Assembly (NCBI GenBank): GCA_050742155.1
Contig: JBOGFC010000196.1
Coordinates: 1 to 39,201 of the forward strand
Source of the DNA: JBOGFC01 sp050742155
GTDB lineage: Bacteria; Actinomycetota; Acidimicrobiia; Spongiisociales; JALYHC01
Length of the DNA: 39,201 bases
Direction of reading: 5' to 3'
The notes beneath the pieces were generated by a model, which did not search any database, was not told the origin of the DNA, and saw only the letters and a list, made by a program, of their open reading frames with translations. Of this stretch, positions 30,951 through 39,038 are shown one piece after another; position 1 is the first letter of the stretch, and each line of letters opens with the position of its first letter. Position numbers and translations under genes: made by a program.

Positions 30951-33109
30951 ACTCCCTCCTTGCTGGCGTAGACGGACGACTGGTCTGGAACAACTGCTCG
31001 GGCGAGGAGGCTTCGGGCGGCGACGTCGGTGAGAGGCGCGAGCAGGGCGGATCCCAGGTGGGTTCCGTCGATTCCCGAGGCGAGCACTGAGGCCGCTCGT
31101 ACCGCCGGGCTGAGGCGGGCGACGCGCAAGCGATGAATCGCCTCGCCGCACACCTCTTCGACTCGGCCGGCGGTCAGCAAGGCCGGCCATCGGATCGGCA
31201 TCCTCAGCTCGACGGAGCGGCCGTCATACGGGATGGGTCGCCCATGCCCGAAGGGGACCAGAAGGGAGAAGGCGGGCGGAACGACCGGAGCGTCGCTCTG
31301 CCCCTGCGAGCTCAAGGAGCCTTTCCACCCCCTCCAATCGAGCACCAGGAGACCCGACAGCAGCTCCTCGACGCGTTGCATGTCGCACAGGCCTGAGAAG
31401 AAGAGAGCTGCCGGGGGAAGCGGCAACCTGGCAGTTGCTCCGGAACCCAGGTGGACACCCGGGCTCTCCGAGCTCTCGCCCGAGGCACGTTGAGTGGCTT
31501 CGACGACCCGGCGGGTCAGGCACGCCGTCAACACATCGAAGATGGGTCGTTGGCCGAGCCCGGGAACCAGGGCCGGTCGGTCGGTCCACGAGAGGCCTCT
31601 CGTGCTCGGCTCGACCGGTGACAGATATCGCCTGAGGTGCCCGGCACCGTCGGAGACCTGATTCCTTGCAGAGGCCAAGCCCACCGCCAGGGCCACCTCG
31701 TTCGTGCCATCGTCGATCAGCGGCACCCAATCCTGAGCCTTCAGTCCGAACAGGGGAATCATGTTCTTCCGGGTTGACCCGGACCGGCTCACTGCGCCTT
31801 CCAGCCGGGCCACTGCCACGAGCAGGCCCTGGAGGTTCAGCGCCGTGGGCTCATCAGAGACCGTGTAGAGAGCGCGCTCTACAGCTCGCAGCGCCGAGGA
31901 AACGGCTGCCGGAGGTTTCCTCACCCGTCGCAACGAAGCCAACCAGGGGTCGATCTGGGCCAGGACGGGCACGCCTCGGCGTTCTCTCACCACGAAACGC
32001 CCCACCGGCACGGCCAGGTTGCTCTGGCCCAACCTCTCGCTCACCACATAGCGGACGAAGAGGTCGATTCCCCGGTCCACTCCCAGCGCCCCGGCGGCGC
32101 GGGCAAAGTCGAGGGCCGTACGGGCCTGGGAACCCCGCCAGGTAGCGCGCCCTTCTGTGAAGAGCCGCCGGACCTCCCCGAGATAGGCGGGTCGCCGCCA
32201 GACCGGCATCCAGATCTCGTCGCGGCTGTCCTCTTCGCCGGCAGCACTCCCGAACCCGGCCGGGACGGAGCGGACGGTGAAGGGGATGGCGGCCTGGCCC
32301 GCCACATCGACACCCAGGCGTCGGGCCACTCCCGCGGTGATGAGCAGGGCGCCCTCGATGAGGAAGACGAAGTCCCAGGGGTTCACGAGGTCGCGACCCA
32401 CGTTGGCGCCGCCCGCCGCACCGGGGTCGAACTGACCTGACATCCCCGAGACGAGGTCCGGCCTCCCCTGCCCGTACAAGGACGCAGTGAGGTTGCCTGC
32501 CACGGATCGGTTACGGGGCGACTCCGGAGTCGGCTCGACGACGGTGCGAAGGTGATCGAGGAAGTTGAGGGAAAGGTCACCGCTTCCGAGCACCCCTCCA
32601 GCGCCACCGGTCACCGGCGGGTACGCCAGAGCGGATCTCTTCAGCACGACCACGGCGTCCAGCCACGGAAGGGCTGCGTCGGGAAAGCGAGCCCGACACA
32701 GGCGTACGATCGTCTGCTTGTCTGCGGCCTTCTTGCGGCGAGGCTCAATACCCAGCTTTCGCACTTCATCAAGGACTGCTCTGGCGGCGCCGATGGTGTC
32801 TCGCAGCGGGGCGAAGCGCTCCTCGATCGATCCGTCGATCGCTGACAGGTCGGTTGCCTTCGCTGACTCGAAGGCGGTGATGGACCTGCTGTTCCACGGG
32901 GCGATGACCGGCGTGGGCACGTAGCGCTCGAGGAAGAAGTCCCGCAGCTCGTCTTCGGTGAGCCGAGTGGACAGCACGAAGCGGTCGCCCTTCCAGTACC
33001 CCTTCACGTGTGAGTCGGCTTGCTCCGCCACGAGCCGGAACACGCCGAGGGCCTTCAGGTACGACCCGAGCGGCTCGGTCCGGGATCCGCCGAGGACCAC
33101 CTCAGGCAC
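30947..33109 (-). CDS. csx17: Type I-G large subunit Csx17 (Cas8)
   Basis: A 720-residue large-subunit protein, the Cas8 equivalent of type I-G effectors, expected to contact the PAM and the R-loop. The N-terminus has the family's opening LGGSRTEPLGSYLKALGVFRLVAEQAD, followed by YWKGDRFVL and YVPTPVIAPWNSRS. The middle block NPWDFVFLIEGALLITAGVARRLG is strongly conserved in Csx17. GTG 33109 has AGGAGG upstream and overlaps the cas3 stop by 8 nt. No nuclease motif was seen. Identification depends on these blocks and the csb1-csb2 neighbours. Confidence 0.9.
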   Translation of the reverse strand: MPEVVLGGSRTEPLGSYLKALGVFRLVAEQADSHVKGYWKGDRFVLSTRLTEDELRDFFLERYVPTPVIAPWNSRSITAFESAKATDLSAIDGSIEERFAPLRDTIGAARAVLDEVRKLGIEPRRKKAADKQTIVRLCRARFPDAALPWLDAVVVLKRSALAYPPVTGGAGGVLGSGDLSLNFLDHLRTVVEPTPESPRNRSVAGNLTASLYGQGRPDLVSGMSGQFDPGAAGGANVGRDLVNPWDFVFLIEGALLITAGVARRLGVDVAGQAAIPFTVRSVPAGFGSAAGEEDSRDEIWMPVWRRPAYLGEVRRLFTEGRATWRGSQARTALDFARAAGALGVDRGIDLFVRYVVSERLGQSNLAVPVGRFVVRERRGVPVLAQIDPWLASLRRVRKPPAAVSSALRAVERALYTVSDEPTALNLQGLLVAVARLEGAVSRSGSTRKNMIPLFGLKAQDWVPLIDDGTNEVALAVGLASARNQVSDGAGHLRRYLSPVEPSTRGLSWTDRPALVPGLGQRPIFDVLTACLTRRVVEATQRASGESSESPGVHLGSGATARLPLPPAALFFSGLCDMQRVEELLSGLLVLDWRGWKGSLSSQGQSDAPVVPPAFSLLVPFGHGRPIPYDGRSVELRMPIRWPALLTAGRVEEVCGEAIHRLRVARLSPAVRAASVLASGIDGTHLGSALLAPLTDVAARSLLARAVVPDQSSVYASKEGV

Positions 33110-35564
33110 GAGAGACCTCCTCTGGGCGGGGAGTCTCGTACGACGCGTACGACGCGCTCGCGATCCAGTCCGCCACCCGCACCAGGGCCTCGAGCCACCC
33201 GAGACGGAATGGCCCAAGGTCGGGCCGGTCACGGAGGGCCAGCATCCGCGCCGTCCAGGAGGGGCCTTTGTCGGTGTCGCCCATGCTCATCACGGAGAGG
33301 TCGAGTCGCGAGGAGGGCAGGTGCTGGTCGGGGAGCGCCACGCTCGGCAGAACCTCACCGTCGTCGATACCGAGGGCGCGTGCCCGGCCATCGACCGGAA
33401 CCTCTTCGGGAAGTGGGCGAAACGCCAGCCGCACCCGGCCGTGATGGGCGGCCACCAGGTAGAGGAGCAGGTCGGGTTCGGGAACTTTGGTCAGAACCGC
33501 GGCCGAGTGGTCGAGCAGGGCCAGGGTGGAAGCCAGCTCGTGCCGGAAGTACGGCCGCTTGTTGCGGGGGCCACGTCCCCTGGCCGACTTCGCCCAGGGC
33601 GCTTGTGTTTCGAGACGAGCGCGTTCCGATTCGTCGTCGACCGTTTTGAGCAGCATCTCCTGGAAGGAAGGGTGCACCTTCCCGAGGTCGTGGTACCTGC
33701 CCGCCAGGGCGGCGGTTTCTCGCTGCTGCGGCGTCAGCCCCCCGGAGTCAAGGTCGTCGAGGATCCGACGGACCTCGGCCTCCACGTCGGCCAGGTGCTG
33801 CGAGAGAGCCACCCACCGCCCGGCGAAGGTCAGAGGGTCGTCCCCGACACCCTGAGCGGTCTCCTCCAGGAGGACTACCGGCTTCTCCAACTCCGGCACG
33901 GGACCCCTCTCGTCAGGATCCCATCCGGTCTCCGGCGAGTAGCCACCGGCGTCTGCTGCCAGGAGCAGCACCGAGCCGGGTCGTAGGTCTGAGGCGCTCG
34001 CCGCCACCCATCGCTCGGCCAGGTAGTCGAACCGCCAGGCTGTTCTTCTCTTCCGCTTCTTCAGGGACCTGCCAAGCTCGCCGATGGGGACCGGGCACCG
34101 CTCTTGCGCCCCTGGAGCCGGTTCTTGCCGAGTGGGTCCAGTCGAGCCCATGGTTCTCCAGGCCACCTCGACATCGAGGTCGTCCCCTTCCCGGATGAAC
34201 TGGGCTACGTCGATGTCGGTACCGGTCAGATCTGGCAGGGTGTCGAAGAGTTCGAGCAGATCCTTCCGCCGCAGGACGGCGTAGACCGCTCGGGTGCCTT
34301 CCACGTGGCGGCGTCCGATCGTGTCCGCCGTGATGGCCGCTCCCTCAAGGCGACTCAGCTCGGCCGTGGCCGCGGCCACATCGCCCTCTCCGTAGGGCGC
34401 GGCCCTGGGGGGCGTGGCCCAGAGGAGCACCGCGTCCTCGGCTGCCCCGTCCCGGTTGCATCGCCCCGACCGTTGGACGATGGACGGCCATGGCGCCGCC
34501 TCCGTGAACATGAGCCGGGCGGAGACGTCCACCCCAGCCTCCACCACCTGAGTGGAGACAACGATGCGCCCGGGTCCGGCGCCGTCGACGGGCGCCAAGG
34601 CTGCCTCTACCTGTCGGCGACGGTCGGGGGGCCGGAACCGCGAGTGGAGGAGGATCGTCTCCACATCTGCGCTTTCTGCCCTGAGCCGGAGAAACACGTC
34701 GCGGGCCCGCTCGACGGTGTTGAAGATGGCGAGGCTGAGGGTCCCGGGCGCGTGATGCGCGAGCAGCGCGTTGCAGAGCTTCTGGACGTATGAAGTTCCG
34801 TCGGGGATCGGCACGCGCCGAATGAACTTGGGCGCCTCCAGCCGCTGGGCGAGCGACCCCTTGCGGTCGGCGTCTTCCAAGCCCACCACCGCCTCGATCT
34901 CGGGGGCGTCCACCGTGCGCAGCTGGTCGAGGTCGACCGTTGCCGACATCCACGTGGCAGAGCTCTCCATGGCGGTGCCCAGCCGCCGTCGCAGCCCGTG
35001 CAACTGACGGGAGGTGGGAAGCGCCGGCCCCATCAATTGGACCTCGTCGTAGACGAACTGACACCCGTTGTTGAAGAGACCGAAGTCGATCGGCCACACG
35101 AACCTTCCCTCTCCGTACCCGCGGTTGAGCTGACGGGAGGTAACCATGTCGAGTGTCCCGACGAACACCGCATCCTGCTCGGGCTTCCGCCGCCAGTCGG
35201 CCCCGAGCCTTCCCTCACCCCCCATCACCCGGTGGACGCCCACCTGGCCGTCAAGCCCCAGCCTGTCCAGCCACTCCTCTACGAACCCCAGGACTTGCTC
35301 GACGAGCACCCTCATCGGCAACACGTACACCAGCCAGCGAGGCGTGCCGGTGCGCACTTCGGAGTCGAGGTGGAAGCGCCGTCGATAGAGCCATCCCAAG
35401 ACGGCGGCCGCGGTCTTGCCCGCCCCGGTAGGTACCGCCAAGGCCTCGGGCAAGCCCTGCTCGGCGATAGCGAGTTGGTAGGGGTAGGGGTCCTTTCCAC
35501 CGGTGGCGGTGGCGAACACCCCCGCGAAGGAACCGACGAACGGTCCGATGGTGCTCTTCCTCAT
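33102..35564 (-). CDS. cas3: Cas3 helicase with C-terminal HD nuclease
   Basis: An 820-residue DNA-degrading helicase-nuclease recruited by Cascade. Walker A is PTGAGKT at 45-51; the DExH-like box is DEVQ near residue 172; MSATV is motif III, and motif VI is QRSGRCNR near 380. The HD nuclease lies at the C-terminus: RYHDLGK near 622, then FRHELAST and AAHHGRVR. Helicase-then-HD order is the arrangement described for type I-U/I-G and the reverse of type I-E Cas3. It is the first gene of the effector operon and divergent from the Uma2 gene across 111 bp. Confidence 0.94.
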   Translation of the reverse strand: MRKSTIGPFVGSFAGVFATATGGKDPYPYQLAIAEQGLPEALAVPTGAGKTAAAVLGWLYRRRFHLDSEVRTGTPRWLVYVLPMRVLVEQVLGFVEEWLDRLGLDGQVGVHRVMGGEGRLGADWRRKPEQDAVFVGTLDMVTSRQLNRGYGEGRFVWPIDFGLFNNGCQFVYDEVQLMGPALPTSRQLHGLRRRLGTAMESSATWMSATVDLDQLRTVDAPEIEAVVGLEDADRKGSLAQRLEAPKFIRRVPIPDGTSYVQKLCNALLAHHAPGTLSLAIFNTVERARDVFLRLRAESADVETILLHSRFRPPDRRRQVEAALAPVDGAGPGRIVVSTQVVEAGVDVSARLMFTEAAPWPSIVQRSGRCNRDGAAEDAVLLWATPPRAAPYGEGDVAAATAELSRLEGAAITADTIGRRHVEGTRAVYAVLRRKDLLELFDTLPDLTGTDIDVAQFIREGDDLDVEVAWRTMGSTGPTRQEPAPGAQERCPVPIGELGRSLKKRKRRTAWRFDYLAERWVAASASDLRPGSVLLLAADAGGYSPETGWDPDERGPVPELEKPVVLLEETAQGVGDDPLTFAGRWVALSQHLADVEAEVRRILDDLDSGGLTPQQRETAALAGRYHDLGKVHPSFQEMLLKTVDDESERARLETQAPWAKSARGRGPRNKRPYFRHELASTLALLDHSAAVLTKVPEPDLLLYLVAAHHGRVRLAFRPLPEEVPVDGRARALGIDDGEVLPSVALPDQHLPSSRLDLSVMSMGDTDKGPSWTARMLALRDRPDLGPFRLGWLEALVRVADWIASASYASYETPRPEEVSRA

Positions 35565-35663
35565 GGCTGATGCCCGTGTCTCATGCCGCTGGGACCTTTC
35601 TACAGGATGGGGCCGACAGATTCCGGCCCGAGCGAGGGGCTCCCCGTCTCCGGCCCCCTCCCG

Positions 35664-35669
35664 TACTAT
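35664..35669 (+). promoter_or_regulatory. Leaderless -10 box for the Uma2 gene
   Basis: TACTAT lies 6 nt before ATG 35676, so transcription probably begins at the start codon. There is no ribosome site. A frame extension upstream to 35583 is therefore unlikely to be translated. Confidence 0.45.
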
Positions 35670-35675
35670 GGCCTC

Positions 35676-36236
35676 ATGGCCATGACCAGCCAGTGGACGG
35701 TCGACATGGTGGAGGCGATGCCGCACGTGGAGGGCGAGCGCTACGAGATCATCGAAGGGGAGCTCCACGTGACCACCCAGCCCCACTACCTCCACCAGGC
35801 CGCCTGCGCCAACCTCGTCCATGAGTTGAGGGGCTGGAGCCGCTCTGGGGGCGGCGGTCTCGTGCTGGTAGCCCCGGGGGTCATCTTCGCACCGGACGAA
35901 GCCGTAGCGCCGGACGTAGTGTGGATCCAGGGCGACCGACTGGCCGATGTCCTTGGCAAGGATGGGAAGCTACACGCCGCTCCTGATCTGGTTGTCGAAG
36001 TGCTGTCGCCCGGCAAGGCCAACCAGGAGCGGGACCGGGAGAGGAAGGCGGCGCTCTACGAACGCCGGGGGCTCGAGGAGTACTGGATCGTCGACTGGCA
36101 GGCGGAAACCGTCGACCTCTTCCGGCGTGAGGGCGCCCACTTACGGCACGCGGCCGCCCTCGGGAGCGGGGACGTACTTCGCTCGCCACGGCTTCCCGGA
36201 CTGGAGGTGCCCGTGAAGCGTTTGTTCGAGTCTTGA
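35676..36236 (+). CDS. Uma2 (DUF820) family PD-(D/E)XK nuclease
   Basis: A 186-residue restriction-endonuclease-fold protein. Family blocks: GERYEIIEGELHVT near residue 20, VAPDVVWIQGDR near 91, and the active-site core PDLVVEVLSPGKANQERDRERKAALYERRGLEEYWIVD (shown as blocks DLVVEVLSPG, ERKAALY, EYWIVD). The Asp, Glu and Lys of the core are present, so it is probably catalytic. It stands between the divergent cas3 operon and the cas4-cas1/cas2 unit. Uma2 proteins are common and their biology is poorly known; a link to CRISPR function is inferred from position only. Confidence 0.88.
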   Translation: MAMTSQWTVDMVEAMPHVEGERYEIIEGELHVTTQPHYLHQAACANLVHELRGWSRSGGGGLVLVAPGVIFAPDEAVAPDVVWIQGDRLADVLGKDGKLHAAPDLVVEVLSPGKANQERDRERKAALYERRGLEEYWIVDWQAETVDLFRREGAHLRHAAALGSGDVLRSPRLPGLEVPVKRLFES

Positions 36237-36393
36237 CCGCTCGGTCCCAAGGCTCCCGCCCCGCCCGGCCGGAGTGCCTCGCCACCGACAAGGCGGTTCC
36301 GATCAGGCTTGCGGACCAGTCGGCTTCGATCGGGCCCCCCCGTCGTCCGATATCGCACTTCGGTTAGGGGCTCCGGCTTCCGATAAGCCGCGG

Positions 36394-38049
36394 GTGACCG
36401 ATTCCGACGCCCACCAGATCCCCGACCTCGTCCCGGCCCGCATGGTCAACGAGTTCTCGTACTGCCCGCGCCTCTTCTACCTGGAGTGGGTGCAGGCCCG
36501 CTTCGAATCGAACCCGGACGTGGAGGAGGGTCGCTGGCAGCATCGGGCGGTCGAAATGGAGCGAGGGAGGGTGCCGGTGCCGGAGGATGACGATTACCTC
36601 CGAGAGGCCCGCTCGGTCCTCCTCGGCTCCGAGCGACTCGGGCTGATCGGCCGGGTGGACATCCTGGAGGGTGACGAAGGAGCCGTGCGGCCCGTCGACA
36701 TCAAGAGGGGACGCCCGCCCGAGCACGGTCCCGCCTGGGAACCCGAGCTGGTGCAGCTCTGCGTGCTGGGGCTGTTGCTCCGCGACAACGGGTACCGGTG
36801 CGACGAAGGGGTGCTGTACTTCGCCGAAACCCGCCAGCGGGTGGCGGTGCCCTTCGACGCCCAACTGGTGGCCCGCACCCTCGAGTTGGTCGGGCACCTC
36901 CGCAAGGTCGCGGAGTCTCCCGACGCCCCTCCCCCATTGGTCGACAGCCCGAAGTGCCCGCGGTGCTCGCTGGTCGGGATCTGCCTCCCCGACGAGACCA
37001 ACCTCCTCGCCGCCCGGACCGACCGCCCCCCCAGGCGCTTGGTACCTCGCGACTCTGCGGCCCGACCCCTCTATGTCACCGAACAAGGGATGACCCTCGG
37101 CCTCCGCAGCGGCCGGGTGGTAATGACCAAGCAGGGGGAGGAGCTGGGCGCGATGCGCTTCCTCGACGTGTCCCAGATCAGCGTGTTCGGCAACGTGCAG
37201 GTCACCACCCAGCTCCTTCGGGCCTGCTTCAGGGAGGAGATCCCGGTGTGTTGGTTCAGCTACGGCGGCTGGTTCTCCGGGATCGCCGAGGGCCTCCCCT
37301 CCAAGCATGTCGAGCTCCGTCGTCGCCAGGTGGGAATCGCCGCCCAGGCCGGCCTCCCTGTGGCCCGGAAGCTCGTGGAGGGCAAGGTTCGCAACTCTCG
37401 AACCCTCCTTCGGCGTAACGCCCGGTCAGACGCCGCGCCCATCCTCGATCGGCTCAAGGACCTCGCCAACCAGGCTTCAACTGCTCCCAGCCTCGAATCC
37501 CTCCTGGGCATTGAGGGCGCGTCGGCCCGCCTCTACTTCTCCGCCTTCGGCTCCATGCTGAGAGACGACTCAATCGGGGCCTTCGACTTCGACGGTCGCA
37601 ACCGGCGTCCGCCCCGTGACCCGGTGAACTGCCTCCTCTCCTATGCCTATTCGTTACTGGTGAAGGATCTCACCGCCACCGTCTTCGGGGTCGGGTTCGA
37701 CCCGTACCTGGGCTTCTACCACCGGCCACGCTTCGGGAGACCAGCCCTTGCTCTCGACTTGGCCGAGGAGTTTCGCCCCCTGGTGGGAGACTCGGTGGTG
37801 GTGAACGTGATCAACAATGGCGAGGTGAAGCGATCCGACTTCGTCGTACGGGCCGGAGGGGTGGCCCTCACTTCGGATGGGCGGCGGAAGTTCCTGGCCG
37901 CCTACGAGCGTCGCCTCGATACCGAGATCCGCCACCCTGTGTTCGGCTACCGGATCACCTATCGCCGTGTGTTCGAAGTTCAGGCTCGTTTGCTCGGCGC
38001 CCACCTGCTCGGCGAGGTTCCCGAGTACGTGCCCTTCGTGACGAGATAG
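36394..38049 (+). CDS. cas4-cas1: Cas4-Cas1 fusion, adaptation nuclease-integrase
   Basis: A 551-residue fusion typical of type I-G. The Cas4 part (about 1-205) trims prespacers and selects PAM-bearing ends. It has the 4Fe-4S cysteines C24 (SYCPR) and C188, C191, C197, and the RecB-type core GRVDIL, RPVDIKRG and ELVQL. The Cas1 part has the catalytic Glu in LLGIEGASARLYFSAF, the His in LGFYHRPRFGR, and LALDLAEEFRPLV. GTG 36394 is chosen because residues upstream look non-native; a later in-frame ATG (M17) is possible. Cas2 follows with no gap. The 157-bp gap before it holds no gene. Confidence 0.93.
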   Translation: MTDSDAHQIPDLVPARMVNEFSYCPRLFYLEWVQARFESNPDVEEGRWQHRAVEMERGRVPVPEDDDYLREARSVLLGSERLGLIGRVDILEGDEGAVRPVDIKRGRPPEHGPAWEPELVQLCVLGLLLRDNGYRCDEGVLYFAETRQRVAVPFDAQLVARTLELVGHLRKVAESPDAPPPLVDSPKCPRCSLVGICLPDETNLLAARTDRPPRRLVPRDSAARPLYVTEQGMTLGLRSGRVVMTKQGEELGAMRFLDVSQISVFGNVQVTTQLLRACFREEIPVCWFSYGGWFSGIAEGLPSKHVELRRRQVGIAAQAGLPVARKLVEGKVRNSRTLLRRNARSDAAPILDRLKDLANQASTAPSLESLLGIEGASARLYFSAFGSMLRDDSIGAFDFDGRNRRPPRDPVNCLLSYAYSLLVKDLTATVFGVGFDPYLGFYHRPRFGRPALALDLAEEFRPLVGDSVVVNVINNGEVKRSDFVVRAGGVALTSDGRRKFLAAYERRLDTEIRHPVFGYRITYRRVFEVQARLLGAHLLGEVPEYVPFVTR

Positions 38050-38349
38050 ATGGCCCGTGGGCGTCGCCGCTACCTGGTTGCCTACGACATCCGCGAGGAC
38101 AAACGGCTACGCCGGGTTCACAAGACGATGAAGGGCTACGGCTGGGCCATGCAGTACTCAGTCTTCATCTGTGACCTGGACGCCATGGAGCTCTACGCCA
38201 TGCGCACCGATCTCGCCGCCATCATGAACCACTCCATCGATTCGGTGGCCATCATCGACCTCGGTCACCCGAAGGAGCGTGGGGTACACTGCTTCTCGTT
38301 CATGGGCCTCGCTCCGAGCCTTCCGACAACCGGACCCGTCATCTTGTGA
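38050..38349 (+). CDS. cas2: Cas2 adaptation protein
   Basis: A 99-residue Cas2, the dimer that bridges two Cas1 dimers during spacer integration. The ferredoxin-like fold starts RYLVAYDIREDKRLRRV, with the conserved Asp in YDI, then MKGYGWAMQYSVFICDLD. The ATG directly follows the TAG of cas4-cas1, so the proteins should be made together. The C-terminus extends a few residues beyond the usual domain end. A hairpin begins 2 nt after the stop. Confidence 0.94.
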   Translation: MARGRRRYLVAYDIREDKRLRRVHKTMKGYGWAMQYSVFICDLDAMELYAMRTDLAAIMNHSIDSVAIIDLGHPKERGVHCFSFMGLAPSLPTTGPVIL

Positions 38350-38350
38350 G

Positions 38351-38392
38351 GCGAGCGGTGAGGTGACCGGTCCGATCGGGAGCACCGCTCGC
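38351..38392 (+). terminator. Hairpin after cas2
   Basis: GCGAGCGGTG (38351-38360) and CACCGCTCGC (38383-38392) form a perfect 10-bp stem with a 22-nt loop, just after the cas2 stop. Probably a terminator; a lone degenerate CRISPR-repeat end cannot be excluded, but no second copy is seen. Confidence 0.5.
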
Positions 38393-38429
38393 AGCAGACA
38401 AGGCAACTAGGAACGGCATCTTGACAAGC

Positions 38430-38590
38430 TCATATGAACGCCGGTTGCCCGGCCGCGAGGCACCGCTCGAAACGAGCCGCGTCTTCCCAGCTCAGCAGGT
38501 ACGTATATTGCGAGCCCTTTGACGGGCCGTCCGGCCCGTCCTCCATTGCGGCTTCCAGACTATCTGGGACGCCATCCAGGAGTATGTAGC
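38430..38590 (-). pseudogene. Possible gene fragment
   Basis: A minus-strand frame of about 53 codons ends in LLSWEDAARFERCLAAGQPAFI, which looks protein-like, but it has no start and no known family. It runs through the left copy of a 15-bp direct repeat, so it may be a gene cut by an insertion. Confidence 0.2.
38517..38531. repeat. 15-bp direct repeat, left copy
   Basis: CTTTGACGGGCCGTC, identical to 38902-38916. The two copies flank the ISL3 relic, as a target duplication or recombination scar would. Confidence 0.5.
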
Positions 38591-38896
38591 GCCTCGCCGA
38601 TCCCTTTCTGGTCTGGCAGCACCTGGAAGGCTGGCTGTCCTGGGCATGCCGGAGCCGTATCCCGGCCTTTGTGGGTCTCTCCCACACCATTCGCCAGCAC
38701 AAGGAGGGGATCCTGGCCGGCGGCGGAACTCGGGCTCTCCAACTCCAAGCTGGAGGGCCTGGCCTCGAAAGTCCGCCTCATCAACCACCGAGGCTACGGC
38801 CACCACACCGCCGCAGCCGTCATCTCCATGATCTACCTGTGCTGTGGGGGAATCACAGTGAACTGCCCACACGAAGGTGAGGAGAACCGGAGATAA
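38555..38896 (+). pseudogene. ISL3-family transposase relic
   Basis: Only the C-terminal part of an ISL3 transposase remains, split by a frameshift near 38715-38725. One frame (from about 38608) reads LVWQHLEGWLSWACRSRIP, then IRQHKEGILA. The next continues AAELGLSNSKLEGLASKV, RLINHRGYGHHTAAAVISMI and YLCCGGI to TAA at 38894-38896. The LSNSKLEG, HRGYGHH and YLCCGGI blocks are typical of the family end. No start, no DDE core and no clear terminal repeats are present, so it is dead. Confidence 0.8.
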
Positions 38897-38901
38897 CGGT
38901 T

Positions 38902-38916
38902 CTTTGACGGGCCGTC
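38902..38916. repeat. 15-bp direct repeat, right copy
   Basis: Second copy of CTTTGACGGGCCGTC, 5 nt after the transposase relic. Beyond it, to 39038, a plus-strand stretch reads LLLEDDDAPLAHIQAAIQGW after a stop, recalling a decayed antitoxin-like tail. Nothing there is intact. Confidence 0.5.
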
Positions 38917-39038
38917 TGGATGACTTCCAGTGGGCTCGGTGACGCGGTCTGCTCCTCGAGGACGACGACGCACCGCTGGCCCACATCCAGGCCGCCATCC
39001 AAGGCTGGCGCGCTGAGTCGGCGACCGGCCGATCCCGC

